Below, piece by piece: positions 38,963 through 48,795 of a stretch of 64,000 nucleotides of DNA. The notes beneath the pieces were generated by a model. It was not told the DNA's origin, did no database searches, and was given only the letters and a program-made list of their open reading frames with translations. How positions within the stretch are numbered: the first letter of the stretch is position 1; each line of letters starts with the position of its first letter. Made by a program: the position numbers and the translations under genes. Origin of the DNA: Shewanella sp. GD04112 (GTDB taxonomy: Bacteria > Pseudomonadota > Gammaproteobacteria > Enterobacterales > Shewanellaceae); NCBI RefSeq assembly GCF_029835735.1, contig NZ_JAOEAL010000001.1:1860001-1924000 (forward strand), read 5' to 3'.

Positions 38963-39565
38963 GTGGGCGAACGCGATCTTTTAGGTTGTTTAACGGGTGA
39001 ACATGTAGTGCTAGAACCCCTCTCTTTATCCCATGTTGCCGCCTTGAGTTTAGCAGTGACAGATGGCGAGTTGTGGCGTTTATGGTTTACCAGCGTGCCA
39101 GAGCCAAGCGAGATGAAAGCCTATGTGACTAAAGCCTTGGATGAGAAAGCGCGCGGCGAGAGTTTCCCGTTTGCGGTGCGCGACCGTCTCTCCGGTGAGA
39201 TTGTCGGCTGCACCCGTATCTGCCATTGGGAGAGCGAGCATCGCCATTTGGAGATTGGTTACACTTGGTATGCTAAGCGCGCCCAGCGCACGGGGATCAA
39301 TACCGAGTCCAAGTTATTACTGCTGACCTTTGCATTCGAAACCCTCGATGCCATTGCCGTCGAGTTTCGCACCCATTGGCATAATCAAGCATCTCGCCAA
39401 GCCATTGCCCGCCTCGGCGCCAAGCAAGATGGCGTGCTGCGCAACAATAAAATCCTCAAGGATGGCACGATCCGCGATACCGTGGTGTATTCCATTATCG
39501 ATTCCGAATGGGCCACAGTGAAACATAACTTAGCATTTCGCTTACAACAGCGACCAGTAGAGTAG
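38963..39565 (+). CDS. GNAT N-acetyltransferase, RimJ/RimL type
   Basis: A 200-aa acetyltransferase with the RimJ/RimL layout: LEPLSLSHVAAL near the N-terminus, IVGCTRICHWESEHRHLEIG (central strands), YTWYAKRAQRTGINTESKLL (acetyl-CoA binding region) and VEFRTHWHNQASRQAIARLG near the C-terminus. The substrate is unknown. The start is GTG at 38963 after GGAGG. It is close to a second GNAT gene. Confidence 0.88.
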   Translation: MGERDLLGCLTGEHVVLEPLSLSHVAALSLAVTDGELWRLWFTSVPEPSEMKAYVTKALDEKARGESFPFAVRDRLSGEIVGCTRICHWESEHRHLEIGYTWYAKRAQRTGINTESKLLLLTFAFETLDAIAVEFRTHWHNQASRQAIARLGAKQDGVLRNNKILKDGTIRDTVVYSIIDSEWATVKHNLAFRLQQRPVE

Positions 39566-39647
39566 GGTGGATTGCTGCTTCAAATGGCGATGGTCATTCG
39601 CTATTTGGACTCGCAACACGCATGTAGATTTGAGGTTGGAAAGGCCG

Positions 39648-40112
39648 ATGGCAAACATTATTTCTCGCGCTGACGTATCCCATAGTCATGAGGTTGCCCT
39701 GTTATTTAATGAGTATCGGCAGTTTTACGGCTGTAAGGATGATGTCCTCGCGGCGGAGCAGTTTATTCGTGCGCGTTTACAGGATGCCTCGTCCGTGGTG
39801 TTTATGGCGCGCTCCCCCGAGGGAATGGGGCTGGGGTTTGTGCAGTTGTATCCCAGTTTTTCATCGCTGCGTTTAGCGCCGATTTTTATCCTAAACGATG
39901 TGTTTGTCACCCAGCATGCGCGTTGTGTTGGCATCGGTCGGGCGTTGGTGCAACAGGCGGCGGAATATGCCAAAGCCCAGGGCGCTCGCGCCTTAGTGCT
40001 GGAGACCCAAAAGGAGAATGCCCGCGCGCAGGGATTGTACGAGGCCTTAGGGTTTGTGCGGGATCAGAAATTTTTAACTTACGAGCTTGAGATCCACTCA
40101 TTGCTTAAGTAG
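39648..40112 (+). CDS. GNAT N-acetyltransferase
   Basis: A 154-aa single-domain GNAT protein with the acetyl-CoA-binding motif VTQHARCVGIGRALVQQAAE (R/Q-x-x-G-x-G/A) and the C-terminal LETQKENARAQGLYEALGF. It lies 82 bp after the RimL-like gene and is probably cotranscribed, though not closely related to it. ATG at 39648 follows GGAAAGG; the open frame upstream is not needed. Confidence 0.88.
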   Translation: MANIISRADVSHSHEVALLFNEYRQFYGCKDDVLAAEQFIRARLQDASSVVFMARSPEGMGLGFVQLYPSFSSLRLAPIFILNDVFVTQHARCVGIGRALVQQAAEYAKAQGARALVLETQKENARAQGLYEALGFVRDQKFLTYELEIHSLLK

Positions 40113-40146
40113 TTTATGCTTAATTGCTAATAAAAAGGACAACAAG

Positions 40147-40542
40147 ATGTTTAAAGCGTTTGCCGTTGCCGGCTTAATGTTAACTGTGAGCCATAGCGTA
40201 GTCGCCGATGAGGCAGAAAAGGCCTTTAGTAAAGAAGCCATTGAATGTGCTGCTTATTATCAAATCAGTTCCGAGGCCATTGGCGCCATGAATGCCCCGC
40301 AAATGCAAGCTGTGGGTGAGCGCTTAAAAACCTCTAAAGTCGAGGCTGAAAATCTGGCGAAGAAGTATCAGTCAGAAGCCGAAGTCACTCAAGCGGTGGC
40401 CGACGCTAAAGCGCGCCAGATCCAGAGTCTAGGCGGCTCAAGTAACTTAGGTGCACTAATGGGCAAATACAAAGAAGAGTGTAAAAACCTGTTAGCCGAT
40501 CCGCAAAAGCGCCTCGATTACTGGACCATGGCCACCATGTAA
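40147..40542 (+). CDS. Small exported protein of unknown function
   Basis: A 131-aa precursor with a signal peptide (MFKAFAVAGLMLTVSHSVVA) and an alpha-helical, charged mature part of about 111 residues with two cysteines (C33 and C115 or so) that may pair in the periplasm. I do not recognise the family. ATG at 40147 follows AAAAAGGA. A terminator follows directly. Confidence 0.75.
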   Translation: MFKAFAVAGLMLTVSHSVVADEAEKAFSKEAIECAAYYQISSEAIGAMNAPQMQAVGERLKTSKVEAENLAKKYQSEAEVTQAVADAKARQIQSLGGSSNLGALMGKYKEECKNLLADPQKRLDYWTMATM

Positions 40543-40560
40543 GCCTTGCCTGTGATAAAC

Positions 40561-40584
40561 AAAGGAGCCTGTGGCTCCTTTTTG
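40561..40584 (+). terminator. Rho-independent terminator
   Basis: AAAGGAGCC pairs with GGCTCCTTT around TGT, then more T. Confidence 0.88.
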
Positions 40585-40803
40585 TTATCTGAAGTTTATT
40601 TATAGATTGATTGTGGTTTAGCATGATTTAGTCTTTATGAATGTGATTCCGCCGATACCTGTGTCATGGCACATGCTATGTGTAATAGCGTACAGCTTTT
40701 GTCATTAAGATTACGGCTGTTGTAATAGAGTGCCGCTTTGGCGGGTCTTACTCCCTAGACGAGCATGGGCCTGATGGCCGCGAATAAGGGCGAGAGATAA
40801 CCA

Positions 40804-41190
40804 ATGATCAGTTTGGCGATAGCAACAATCCTGAGTGCAGGTGTGTGCGTTTACCACTTACTGGAGGGGAAACAAAAGCGGCTGCCGAAGCTGATGAGTG
40901 CGCCATTATCTGAGCCAGATAAGCAGTGGTTCAGCGCGCTATTTTATTGCCAATCGGTATTCTATGTATCCACTACCGCGGTGTTTTTGGTGTGTGCGCT
41001 CAAACTCCTTCCTGAAATGTATGGCTACAGCCTATTGCTGTTTTTGGGGCTTAACTACGGTATGTATGCCATTTGGCTGTTTTACGTGGCGTTATTATCC
41101 CCACCTCAAGCCAGCCTGCGACTCCGTTTGCAATCCTTAGTCTTTTTATTGATAGCCTTGCTTGCGGTGCTCAGTCCACTGCAGTTATAA
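40804..41190 (+). CDS. Small integral membrane protein, four helices
   Basis: A 128-aa protein with four hydrophobic segments (about 2-18, 44-68, 74-96 and 106-126) and a charged loop (EGKQKRLPKLMSAPLSEPDK). The layout resembles MAPEG-type or other small membrane families, but I see no diagnostic motif. It sits upstream of the DUF2157 operon with a 222-bp gap, so it is probably separate. Confidence 0.65.
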   Translation: MISLAIATILSAGVCVYHLLEGKQKRLPKLMSAPLSEPDKQWFSALFYCQSVFYVSTTAVFLVCALKLLPEMYGYSLLLFLGLNYGMYAIWLFYVALLSPPQASLRLRLQSLVFLLIALLAVLSPLQL

Positions 41191-41412
41191 ACGCGTTCGT
41201 TGAACTCGGATTTCCCCTGCCAATAGACAGTACTCATATCCCTTTGGGTGATTTATGGATAAGGCTGAAGATTCACTTATCTATTTGCTCTATTGATCAA
41301 TACAATAGGGACTATCTTTGGCAATTTGCTTGGCAGGTTTGTCGCGCACTTAGTGGTAGCTCATAGTGATCGTTGCGCTGTCAACCTCAGGTAATAATAG
41401 GGAGATTTCAGA

Positions 41413-42477
41413 TTGCGCCATCTTACCTCGCACGTCTATGAATGGCTGGAACAGGGACATCTCACGCCAACCGAGGCAAACGAACTCTATCGACAGTTAT
41501 CCGTACCACCCAATGCCGCCAGTTGGCGCAGCTTATTGGCGCAGCTTTTACAATGGGCGGGGGCGTTAAGCTTTGCCTGCGGGGTGATTTTCTTTTTTGC
41601 CTATAACTGGCAGTCACTCGCGCTAATGAGCAAGTTTGCGCTGATTGAAGCGGCGCTATTAATTAGCCTTGTCAGCTTTGTCTGGTTGTATTATCGCAGC
41701 GCAGCGAAGCAGCTCGTTGACCCTTCTCATTGTTTGTTCGGAGCAACCCTTGCCAATGCTGCGCTGCTGGTGGTGAGCATGTTAGTGGGTGGGCTGCTCG
41801 CGCTAGTTGGGCAAACTTATCAAACTGGCGCCGATCCTTGGCAGCTGTTCGCCATTTGGGCGCTTGCGATTTTGCCCTTCGCGTGGGTGGCAGGCTTTGA
41901 TGGCCTATGGTTACTGCTGGTGGGGCTAGTTAATTTAAGCCTTGGGTTGTATGCCGATACGGCTTCGCTCTGGCTGGATGAACAGTTGTGGTTATGTCTT
42001 TTTGTGGTCCTTAATCTGACTATCTACTACGGTTTTATGTTTCTTGGCAGTACCAGCAGACGTTGGCATGCGCCATTTGTAGAGTATGCGAGTTCATTGA
42101 CGGCCATGGGGTGCTTTACCTTACTAGTGTGTTGGATGATTTTTGAGCCGAGCGACACTAAGCCGCTGCTGGTTGCGGTGTGGGTGGGTTATTTTGGCCA
42201 TCTATTGTTTGGATTCTGGTGGTTCAGGCACAAACGATTGCAGGTTTATCCCTTGGCATTGGGTGGCTTTAGCTTGATCAGCGTCGGCGCGGCGTTATTC
42301 ACCGAACTGCTGTTTCGCAATAGCGATCCCATTGGCGGCTTTTTGTTGATTGGGCTTTACATCATTTTAGCGAGCACAGGCTTAAGCACTGTGTTAAGGC
42401 GATTGCATCGGCAAGCTAAAGCTGGCATCTCGCCTACGCAGACTCCCAGTGAGAATGAGGAGCTAAGCCATGAATAA
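41413..42477 (+). CDS. DUF2157 membrane protein
   Basis: A 354-aa membrane protein. The short cytosolic N-terminus (HVYEWLEQGHLTPTEANELY) is the typical DUF2157 opening and is followed by about ten helices. The C-terminus is cytosolic. The function is unknown. The start is TTG at 41413, eight bases after GGGAG; no in-frame ATG fits the family opening. It overlaps the next gene by 8 bp, and the three genes to 44109 form one operon. Confidence 0.85.
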   Translation: MRHLTSHVYEWLEQGHLTPTEANELYRQLSVPPNAASWRSLLAQLLQWAGALSFACGVIFFFAYNWQSLALMSKFALIEAALLISLVSFVWLYYRSAAKQLVDPSHCLFGATLANAALLVVSMLVGGLLALVGQTYQTGADPWQLFAIWALAILPFAWVAGFDGLWLLLVGLVNLSLGLYADTASLWLDEQLWLCLFVVLNLTIYYGFMFLGSTSRRWHAPFVEYASSLTAMGCFTLLVCWMIFEPSDTKPLLVAVWVGYFGHLLFGFWWFRHKRLQVYPLALGGFSLISVGAALFTELLFRNSDPIGGFLLIGLYIILASTGLSTVLRRLHRQAKAGISPTQTPSENEELSHE

Positions 42478-43594
42478 GCACCTCAATGAGTCGCTGCAAA
42501 CAAGCGAGATATCTGCGCCGCAATCTCTGTGGCAGAGTTTATATGCCAATGGCGCAGTGAATACCCCAGAGTTGCCCGAATCCCAAGACATGCCCTGGTA
42601 TATCGCCCTCATGCAAGCCGGTGCGGCCTGGATAGCCGCTTGGTTCTTATTAGGTTTTATGGTGTCACTTTTCGATAGCCTGTGGGGGCGATTCGAAGGG
42701 GGCGCGTCGCTTTTTATCGGTGGCAGCTATTTAGGCTTAGGGCTTGCCTTATATTGGGGCGGGCGCCAACAACACTTTTTGCAGCAGTTTGCCTTTGCCT
42801 CTTGTTTAAGCGGTACGCTTGCCCTAGCTTGGGGGCTGTTTGATTTACTCGGTGAAGCGTTCAATCTGGCTTGGTATCTGAGCATGGCGGCACTGTTTTT
42901 ACTGCTTTGGGGGATTATCAAGCACGCTGTGGCTCAGTGGGTATTTGCATTTGGCTGTAGTGTCTGTGTCACAGGCCTGTTGGCCGAGTGGTATCTGTTA
43001 TCGTTAACGCCGACGCTCTGGCTGTTATTATCGAGCATTGTGCTACTCAATCTTCACCGCACTGGGCACCACTATCAACGGGCGAGAATGTGGATTTTTG
43101 CCACCAGTGCAAATCTGCTCACCATTCAACTTATGTATGTGTTTAGTCTGGATAGCGAGTTTTCGCAGTTGTATGCAGTGGATTGGCAATCGGGGATAAC
43201 CGCAGTTCATTTACTGGTCGTGTTTGCCATCTGCAGCTTTTTACTCCTGAGTCTTTGTAAACAATGGCAGACCCCATTGACCCATCCCGCCATATTATTT
43301 GCGCTTTTAGGATTAGTGTTTATTGCTGCACTGTCTTTCCCAATGCAGGGCTTATCAACGGCTGTGCTGCTGATATTGTTGGGGCACTACGGGCACGAGG
43401 CGTGGCTTAAGGGGATGGGAATCGCCTCCGGGCTAGTGTTTGCGGCGGGCTATTATTATTCCCTCGAGACCACCTTGATGCTTAAATCTCTGTATTTGAT
43501 GGGATTAGGCGGAGTGCTGATTATCGCAAGGTTACTGATGTGGCGCTTTTTTCCTATCACACAAGTGCAGGTTGAGCATAAGGAGCAAGCATAA
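42470..43594 (+). CDS. DUF4401 membrane protein
   Basis: A 374-aa protein with about ten helices and a polar N-terminus of about 45 residues. It has the DUF4401 pattern PWYIALMQAGAAWIAAWFL. It sits between DUF2157 and GDYXXLXY genes, the usual order for this trio. The function is unknown. Start and stop overlap both neighbours, so translation is coupled. Confidence 0.85.
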   Translation: MNKHLNESLQTSEISAPQSLWQSLYANGAVNTPELPESQDMPWYIALMQAGAAWIAAWFLLGFMVSLFDSLWGRFEGGASLFIGGSYLGLGLALYWGGRQQHFLQQFAFASCLSGTLALAWGLFDLLGEAFNLAWYLSMAALFLLLWGIIKHAVAQWVFAFGCSVCVTGLLAEWYLLSLTPTLWLLLSSIVLLNLHRTGHHYQRARMWIFATSANLLTIQLMYVFSLDSEFSQLYAVDWQSGITAVHLLVVFAICSFLLLSLCKQWQTPLTHPAILFALLGLVFIAALSFPMQGLSTAVLLILLGHYGHEAWLKGMGIASGLVFAAGYYYSLETTLMLKSLYLMGLGGVLIIARLLMWRFFPITQVQVEHKEQA

Positions 43595-44109
43595 TGGATA
43601 AAGCGACCTTAGCATTAAGCCGTTTCCATAAGCGCGCCTTAGTCTTAGTAGTGTTTACCGCCGCGGTACTGCTGATAAGCATCAACTGGCGAATCGCTCA
43701 GTTTGAGCAGTTATTACAAGATGGCCAAGTGGTACGTTTTGCCTTAGCGCCAGTGGATCCTCGCTCGATTATGCAGGGGGATTATATGGCCTTGGAGTAT
43801 GCCATTGCGCAGGAGGTACGCGCCGCACTGCCCGAGGGAATGACGCAGGGGCAACTGTTATTGACGCTCGATACGCAAAAGGTGGCGCACTTTGTCGGTA
43901 TTTACCGTGCTCAGCCAAAAACGGCTGAGCAGTTCACGGTAGATTTTCGCCTGCGTGATCATAGAGTAAAGCTCGCCTCAAATAGTTTCTTCTTCGAAGA
44001 GGGTCAAGCCGACCACTTCAGCCAAGCAAAGTATGGAGAATTCAGAGCCAGCGCTCGGGGGGAGTTGTTGTTGGTGAATCTGCTGGATGAGCAGTTGCAA
44101 CCGCTATAA
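43594..44109 (+). CDS. GDYXXLXY domain protein
   Basis: A 171-aa protein with one N-terminal helix (about 15-30) and a periplasmic domain carrying the name motif in IMQGDYMALEY. The domain is always found with DUF2157/DUF4401-type membrane proteins and is of unknown function. The ATG overlaps the previous stop (TAATG). Confidence 0.9.
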   Translation: MDKATLALSRFHKRALVLVVFTAAVLLISINWRIAQFEQLLQDGQVVRFALAPVDPRSIMQGDYMALEYAIAQEVRAALPEGMTQGQLLLTLDTQKVAHFVGIYRAQPKTAEQFTVDFRLRDHRVKLASNSFFFEEGQADHFSQAKYGEFRASARGELLLVNLLDEQLQPL

Positions 44110-44348
44110 CGGGCAAGCCTGATGATCGTTAACAAGATGGTGAGCCATGCTCGCCATCTTCGCTATTTTTCCTAGTCCAATCCGCTAAATCGTCGCCTAA
44201 ATATCCATCTTAAGTTGCAACTTGCGTGCAACTAATTTGTAACCTTGATTCCCTATAGTATCGTCAGTTTTCGAGGCTAAGCGCTTCGAAAAATCGTAAG
44301 TCTTTAACTTCAATACCAATATAAAAAAGATACTTATTAGGGGTCATA

Positions 44349-47195
44349 ATGTTTAATAACAAAACACTGTTGGCGTTAGCCATCAGTAGCGTGTGTGGTT
44401 TTGCCCATGCTGCCGATAATCTGATTATTTCTGAATATGTTGAAGGCAGCAGCAATAACAAAGCCATTGAGCTGTACAACCCAACTGCCAACACTCTCGA
44501 TTTAAGCCAGTATCAATTGCGCTTCTATTTTAATGGCAGCACCAATGTGGGCACGACTATCGCCCTAAACGGTACCTTAGCCGCAGGTGCGACTTATGTG
44601 GTTGCTGATAACGACGCATCGGCGGATATTCTGGCGGTGACGAATCAACAAAGCAGCGCGAGTTTTTTCAATGGTGACGATGCCATTGTGCTGACCTATC
44701 AAGACCAAGTGATTGATAGCTTAGGCCAAGTAGGTGTCGATCCTGGCACTGAGTGGGGCAGTGGTGATTTATCGACGCAGGACAATACCCTGCGCCGCAA
44801 TCCCGAACAGCTAATCGCCGATACCATAATTGATGATGCTGTCACCTTTAATACATGGTTAGGTTTTGCCAAAGACGATATCTCGGATCTGGGTAAGTTC
44901 AGCGCAGGCACACCCACCGATCCTGTTGAGCCGCCACCGAGTTCATTAGCCTGTGGTGAAGCCTCAACGCCTATCCATGCCCTACAAGGTTCGACCAATG
45001 TCAGTCCGTTAAACGGACAAACCTTAGTGGTAGAAGCCATCGTGGTGAGTAACCAAGAAGCTGGCCTAAAGGGCATCTTCGTGCAAATGGCCGACAACGA
45101 AGCCGATAACGATCCTCAAACTTCGGAAGGGGTGTTTGTTTATACCGGTAATGCGCCTACGGGTTACGTGGCGGGCGACCGTGTACGCTTAAAGGCTAAA
45201 GTCACTGAATATCAAGGCTTAACGGAACTGACTACCGTTGCCGATCATAAACTGTGTGCCGCCGGACAACCCCTACCCGCAGCCGCCGTGGTGACATTAC
45301 CTGTGAATTCGAGCGATGACTTTGAACCATTTGAAGGCATGCGCGTCCGCTTTAGCCAAGATCTGGTGGTGAACGAAGTCTACAACTTGGGCCGCTATGG
45401 TGAAATATCACTCGGTAGCAGCCGTCACTTTATTGGGACACAAGTCGCTGCGCCAGGTGCCGATGCCTTAGCCGTCACGGCGGCCAATCTTAAAGACAGT
45501 ATTTTACTCGACGATGGCCTAACGGCGCAGAACCCTGATCCTGTGATTTTCCCCGCGCCAGGTTTAAGCGCGTCGAACACAGTGCGTGTGGGCGATAAAG
45601 CCACGAGCCTGACGGGCGTCATGCACTACGGCTTTAATCTTTATCGCATTATGCCGACTGAGCCAGTTAATTTTGTGGCGGAAAATCCTCGTCCACAATC
45701 GCCAGTGCTTGCCGAAGGTGGCAACCTGAAAGTCGCCAGCTTTAACGTACTGAACTACTTTAATGGTGATGGACAGGGCGGTGGTTTCCCGACTGCGCGT
45801 GGTGCCAATACCCTGAGTGAGTTTGAGCGTCAAAAAGCGAAGATTGTCAGTGCTATGGTGGGGATCAGTGCTGATGTGTTTGGTCTGATGGAAATCGAGA
45901 ACGATGGTTTTGGTGCTAACTCGGCGATTGCCGATCTCGTGGCGGGCCTCAATGCCGCCGTGGGTGAAAATCGCTATGCCTATGTTATTCCAAAGGTTAA
46001 CGGCAGCAACTTAAGCGCTATTGGTACGGATGCGATTACCGTCGGTTTAATTTATCGCAGTGACAAGGTGAGCCCTCAGGGTGATGCGCGTATTTTATCG
46101 AGCGCTAACTCTCCCTTAGATGACGCCGGGCAGCCGCTGTTTGACGACAGCAAAAATCGCCCTATGTTGACTCAAGCCTTCGCGCTAAACGGCAGTGATG
46201 AAAGTGTAGTCGTTGCGGTTAATCACTTGAAATCTAAGGGCAGTGAGTGTGCTGGCGATCCAGATATGAACGATGGCCAAGGTAACTGCAATATTACCCG
46301 TACCCGCGCAGCAACGGCGGCGGGGCAGTGGATTGCCGCGCAGTATCCAGAGCAAGGCGTACTGCTGATTGGCGACTTAAACTCCTACGCCAAGGAAGAT
46401 CCGCTAAGCGCATTGGCTAATGCTGGCTTTAGCGAGTTGTTTGCAAAACTCGAAAAAGCCAATCCTTATTCCTATGTATTCTCGGGTGAATCGGGGCAGT
46501 TAGACCATGCGCTGGCTAATGCCGCGTTAGTGGATAAGGTCCTAGATGTGACCGAGTGGCATATCAATACCGACGAGCCGCGCGTGTTAGATTACAACGA
46601 AGAGTTCAAGACGGCTGCGCAGGTGCAAGATCTGTACGCCAGTGATACTTATCGCTCATCGGATCATGATCCTGTGGTGATTTCTCTGCTGCTCGAAGCG
46701 GAAAAGGTGGCTCCTGAGGCCAGCTTCACTCAGGTTGTGAATGGTGCGAGTGTGCAATTGACGTCAAGCTCCATTGATAGCGACGGTCAAATCGTCTCTA
46801 CTGAGTGGGACTTTGGTGACAACACTCAAGCCATGGGCGAATCAGTATTCCACACCTATGCGCAAACTGGTGATTATCTTGTGACGTTAACCGTGACCGA
46901 TAATGACGGCTTAAGCCATAGCAGCTCACAAATGGTGTCTGTCGTGGTTGAGAACGTGAAGAAACCACCCGTTGCGCAAATTCAACACATCAATTTATGG
47001 CTAGTCGATATGTTTATTTCGACCAGCTATGACACAGACGGTGTGATCAAGCAGCATAAGTGGAAGTTTGATAACGGTAGCCGTGCAAGTGGTCCTGTGG
47101 TGTTTCGTCAAGCTCGCCGCGGACTCCATACGGTCGAGTTAACCGTAAAAGACAATGATAAATTAACGGATACCACGTCACTGACGTTCCGTTAA
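44349..47195 (+). CDS. Secreted ExeM/NucH-type nuclease with lamin-tail and PKD domains
   Basis: A 948-aa secreted protein. In order: signal peptide (1-21), lamin-tail domain (about 22-150, NLIISEYVEGSSNNKAIELY), OB-fold domain (about 205-370), and an endonuclease/exonuclease/phosphatase domain (about 455-780) with catalytic segments SFNVLNYFNGD, LMEIENDG, NHLKSKGSEC, IGDLNSY and SSDHDP. A PKD domain (about 790-865) and a second PKD-like repeat close the protein. Related Shewanella enzymes (ExeM, ExeS) degrade extracellular DNA. It lacks the C-terminal GlyGly-CTERM sorting tail seen in some relatives, so it may be fully released. Confidence 0.9.
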   Translation: MFNNKTLLALAISSVCGFAHAADNLIISEYVEGSSNNKAIELYNPTANTLDLSQYQLRFYFNGSTNVGTTIALNGTLAAGATYVVADNDASADILAVTNQQSSASFFNGDDAIVLTYQDQVIDSLGQVGVDPGTEWGSGDLSTQDNTLRRNPEQLIADTIIDDAVTFNTWLGFAKDDISDLGKFSAGTPTDPVEPPPSSLACGEASTPIHALQGSTNVSPLNGQTLVVEAIVVSNQEAGLKGIFVQMADNEADNDPQTSEGVFVYTGNAPTGYVAGDRVRLKAKVTEYQGLTELTTVADHKLCAAGQPLPAAAVVTLPVNSSDDFEPFEGMRVRFSQDLVVNEVYNLGRYGEISLGSSRHFIGTQVAAPGADALAVTAANLKDSILLDDGLTAQNPDPVIFPAPGLSASNTVRVGDKATSLTGVMHYGFNLYRIMPTEPVNFVAENPRPQSPVLAEGGNLKVASFNVLNYFNGDGQGGGFPTARGANTLSEFERQKAKIVSAMVGISADVFGLMEIENDGFGANSAIADLVAGLNAAVGENRYAYVIPKVNGSNLSAIGTDAITVGLIYRSDKVSPQGDARILSSANSPLDDAGQPLFDDSKNRPMLTQAFALNGSDESVVVAVNHLKSKGSECAGDPDMNDGQGNCNITRTRAATAAGQWIAAQYPEQGVLLIGDLNSYAKEDPLSALANAGFSELFAKLEKANPYSYVFSGESGQLDHALANAALVDKVLDVTEWHINTDEPRVLDYNEEFKTAAQVQDLYASDTYRSSDHDPVVISLLLEAEKVAPEASFTQVVNGASVQLTSSSIDSDGQIVSTEWDFGDNTQAMGESVFHTYAQTGDYLVTLTVTDNDGLSHSSSQMVSVVVENVKKPPVAQIQHINLWLVDMFISTSYDTDGVIKQHKWKFDNGSRASGPVVFRQARRGLHTVELTVKDNDKLTDTTSLTFR

Positions 47196-47220
47196 GCGTT
47201 AGCCCCTTTCTTTAAATATC

Positions 47221-47247
47221 AAAAGCCTGCTATTGCAGGCTTTTTTT
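47221..47247 (+). terminator. Rho-independent terminator after the nuclease gene
   Basis: AAAGCCTGC pairs with GCAGGCTTT around TATT, followed by a T-run. Confidence 0.9.
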
Positions 47248-47402
47248 ACGTTGATTCACTTACTTAATGACTATCTTAACTGACTGTATCAACTGACCAT
47301 AACGTGCTCTAAATTCAAACTAAGTCGATTTAAGTATCTATCCGCTTGCGCTAAGATGACGCCACTTAAGGATTTTTACTCATAGGGAGCAGGCGCATCA
47401 CA

Positions 47403-47831
47403 ATGAATGCAGACACCTTGGCGTACCTCAATCAGCATCAATTAACCTCGATGATGAGCCTCACTAAATGGCGTCAACTTGAGCTGGCACTCCATGAAAC
47501 GCCAGAGTTTGTGCCCCATGTGCGTTATAAGCTGCTGGAAGATGAAGGGCCAAATCCAGGTTTTACGCCAGTGTGGTGGGACGAGTTACTCGCGATTTGC
47601 GAGCGGATTGAATGGCTTGATATTGACCCGTTCAAAAGAGAACACCGCGGCAGATTACTGTCGGAAAAGACCACGGATTTTACTGATTATATCGAGGCGC
47701 AACTGCACAAGTATCGGCTTCCCTACAGTAAAGAAGCACAAGGGCTCAGAATTTGGGGCTATCTTCGCCCCGATGCGGCGATGCCGGTATTTTGTATTGC
47801 ACCTGGTGGCGAGACCATAAACGAAGGGTAA
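47403..47831 (+). CDS. Hypothetical protein, 142 aa
   Basis: A soluble, aromatic-rich protein with a conserved-looking centre (PVWWDELLAICERIEWLDIDP) and no signal peptide. I do not recognise the family with certainty; it may be related to DUF6678-type proteins. It is in a normal codon context and converges with the minus-strand cluster over a shared hairpin. Confidence 0.65.
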   Translation: MNADTLAYLNQHQLTSMMSLTKWRQLELALHETPEFVPHVRYKLLEDEGPNPGFTPVWWDELLAICERIEWLDIDPFKREHRGRLLSEKTTDFTDYIEAQLHKYRLPYSKEAQGLRIWGYLRPDAAMPVFCIAPGGETINEG

Positions 47832-47857
47832 GCAAATTCAGACGGCAGATAAAAAGA

Positions 47858-47879
47858 GGGCGCTAATTGATTAGCGCCC
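47858..47879. terminator. Hairpin terminator between convergent genes
   Basis: GGGCGCTAAT pairs with ATTAGCGCCC around TG. The minus strand is followed by CTCTTTTT, so it best serves the leftward four-gene cluster. Confidence 0.8.
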
Positions 47880-47888
47880 CGATAAGGA

Positions 47889-48785
47889 TTAAAGCACGAT
47901 ATAAAGCGGCCAACCGAGTAGACCGACGAGTCCTTCTTTATGCTCGAATCTTTCTAAACGCTCAGGGGAGGCGTCGCTAAGCAGCAGTTCGCGGTAGCTT
48001 TTCGCGAAATTCAATGTACGCAGCAATGCTGGTGCAAAGTTTTTACCCAAATCTTTACCGATAGTCTCGGCCAGCTCCGCAGGGAGTTCCGCCAAGGCTT
48101 TTTGGGTTTGCTGCTCGATATACTCAAGGCTAAACCATTCGTCCTGCAAGCTGATTTTGGCAATGCGCTTTTTCAGATCTTGTCTGACTTTGGCATTATC
48201 AAACAACATTCGATACAGCACGGCTTCGGCCAATACGCTCTCCAGATTTAAGAAATCTAAAGGATCGTAGCTGGTTTGGGCATAAAATTGCGCCATAAGC
48301 GCCGCAATCGATTGCTGACGTTGGTGCTCGGCCAAGGCATCCTGGTAGGCCTCATTGCCCAGCCACTCTTCGGCGTCAGGCGGTGTAGAGACTTGTTCCA
48401 GCAGGAATTTGTCCACATCACCATAGAGCGACTTACCGTTCGCCAGCTTATGTTTGCTGACGACGCTGAGCATGCTCCAACCCTTTTGGAAGCATTTGAC
48501 TACGCCGTCGCTGGTGAGCAATAAACGCACCGCTTGCTGTTGGTCCTGATCAGACAGTTCCATTAATCCGAGACTGACGACACCAATCACATCCTGCGCC
48601 GCCTGCTCCAGTAAGTGCATCTTGTACTTGTTGTAGAACTTATCCGCCAATTTGAGGCTCATCAAAATGGCTTTAGATTTGATTTGTGCGAGCTGCTCAC
48701 CGCTAAGGGTGTCGTCTGCTTGGCCTTTGGCTAACACCTTGCTCAGGTATGGGCCTTGGTCTAAATCACGCAGTACCAGTTGCAT
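47889..48785 (-). CDS. Hypothetical helical protein, 298 aa (J-domain cluster, gene 4)
   Basis: I do not recognise this protein. It is almost wholly alpha-helical by composition, soluble, with no signal peptide, and ends in a hydrophobic segment (LVGLLGWPLYIVL). Its start is 10 bp after the stop of the 252-aa gene, so it is the last gene of the cluster, closed by a terminator. The long EQQTQKALAELPAELAETIG helix and regular Leu spacing suggest a scaffold or binding protein rather than an enzyme. Confidence 0.7.
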   Translation of the reverse strand: MQLVLRDLDQGPYLSKVLAKGQADDTLSGEQLAQIKSKAILMSLKLADKFYNKYKMHLLEQAAQDVIGVVSLGLMELSDQDQQQAVRLLLTSDGVVKCFQKGWSMLSVVSKHKLANGKSLYGDVDKFLLEQVSTPPDAEEWLGNEAYQDALAEHQRQQSIAALMAQFYAQTSYDPLDFLNLESVLAEAVLYRMLFDNAKVRQDLKKRIAKISLQDEWFSLEYIEQQTQKALAELPAELAETIGKDLGKNFAPALLRTLNFAKSYRELLLSDASPERLERFEHKEGLVGLLGWPLYIVL

Positions 48786-48795
48786 CTAGGGATCC

